Shown here: positions 63,551 through 64,000 of the stretch, piece after piece
Layout: every line of letters starts with the position of its first letter
Numbering within the stretch: position 1 is the stretch's first letter
Assembly (NCBI RefSeq): GCF_000422765.1
Contig: NZ_KE383915.1
Coordinates: forward strand, 185,435 to 249,434
From: Neptunomonas japonica DSM 18939
Lineage (GTDB): Bacteria > Pseudomonadota > Gammaproteobacteria > Pseudomonadales > Balneatricaceae
DNA length: 64,000 bases
Reading direction: 5' to 3'
Position numbers and translations under genes: made by a program
Notes under the pieces: model-generated
What the model saw: only the letters and a program-made list of their open reading frames with translations
What the model was told of the DNA's origin: nothing
The model's database searches: none

Positions 63551-64000
63551 TTACTTTTCAGCCTCTACTGTAACAACAGGAGCGCTACGATAACGACGAC
63601 CTAATAGCCACAGCATCATTGCCGCCCCCATACCACTGGCTCCCAAAATCATAGTCATAATCATAATCTGATAACGCACTGCTATAAGGGGTGATACTCC
63701 CGATAAAATCTGCCCTGTCATCATACCCGGTAATGCGACTAAGCCTACCGCAAGCAAACCATTAATTTGTGGGATCATCGCCGCATGAAAGGCACTTAAC
63801 CTTGCCTGCTTTTCGTCTTTTCCTTCGTGCAGCTCTGCATGATAGCGCTCTGCTGCCAAGCTGATTGCATTCATGGTATTGGCAAAGTACATACCCGCTA
63901 GCGGTATCATGACACGAGGTTCATACCAAACATCAACATCTAACACTAGCTTCAATGTTATTAACAAATGCAAAGCAACCGCCAGTCCCAAAGCAATAAA
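63551..64000 (-). CDS. fetB: FetB/UPF0014-family ABC transporter permease (5' end beyond window)
   Basis: An open frame reaches the window edge, so the N-terminus is missing; about 149 C-terminal residues are seen against about 260 in E. coli FetB. Matching segments are VMIPLAGMYFANTMNAISLAAERYHAEL, IPQINGLLAVGLVALPGMMTGQILSGVSPLIAVRYQIMIM and GASGMGAAMMLWLLGRRY. FetAB is an exporter linked to iron homeostasis; a FetA ATPase gene would be expected beyond the edge. Confidence 0.88.
   Translation of the reverse strand, partial: FIALGLAVALHLLITLKLVLDVDVWYEPRVMIPLAGMYFANTMNAISLAAERYHAELHEGKDEKQARLSAFHAAMIPQINGLLAVGLVALPGMMTGQILSGVSPLIAVRYQIMIMTMILGASGMGAAMMLWLLGRRYRSAPVVTVEAEK

Overview
The window reads as the chromosome of a free-living marine gammaproteobacterium, probably of the Oceanospirillales type. 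This is inferred from its content: two TRAP transporters, complete taurine dissimilation, an HpsN-like sulfopropanediol dehydrogenase, Tat-exported proteins and many GntR/MocR, LysR, IclR and AraC regulators. Genus cannot be fixed by reading alone. No rRNA, tRNA, CRISPR array, transposase or integrase was recognised.

Layout. 1-2.0 kb: end-truncated GntR/HutC regulator and metA. 2.0-8.9 kb: a TRAP uptake operon (dctP-dctQ-dctM-usp), an IclR regulator and a GMC oxidoreductase, tied together by three copies of a bipartite DNA motif. 9.0-17.5 kb: a MocR regulator, a lone cyclic-nucleotide-binding protein, a class IV aminotransferase, a group II PLP decarboxylase, a LysR regulator, an HpsN-like dehydrogenase and a DegT aminotransferase. 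17.7-23.4 kb: an accessory segment bounded by a diverged direct repeat of about 455 bp that copies the 3' end of degT. It holds an AT-rich nuclease-NTPase resembling defence proteins, a YcaQ-type DNA glycosylase and a possible toxin/immunity pair. 24-38 kb: mixed envelope, stress and regulatory genes, many small. 38-46.8 kb: TauE/SafE exporter, two GGDEF/EAL proteins, a PhoX-like protein, an exonuclease, an esterase and folD. 46.8-51.5 kb: second TRAP operon plus usp. 52.2-54.1 kb: thiM, a response regulator and a DUF6506-like gene. 54.4-62.0 kb: the taurine block pta, xsc, ald, tauR, tpa. 62.4-64.0 kb: thiS, thiG and a truncated fetB-like permease gene.

How it works together. Taurine probably enters through the 47.9-50.9 kb TRAP system. 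Tpa converts it to sulfoacetaldehyde, Ald recycles alanine to pyruvate and ammonium, Xsc releases sulfite and acetyl phosphate, and Pta makes acetyl-CoA. The TRAP operon, ald-xsc and tpa share paired CTGG decamers with exactly 23 bp between starts, a likely TauR operator; a fourth, weaker pair faces thiSG, and Xsc needs thiamine diphosphate. The 11-17.5 kb genes could turn sulfopropanediol into cysteate and then taurine, feeding the same pathway. That last link is inference.
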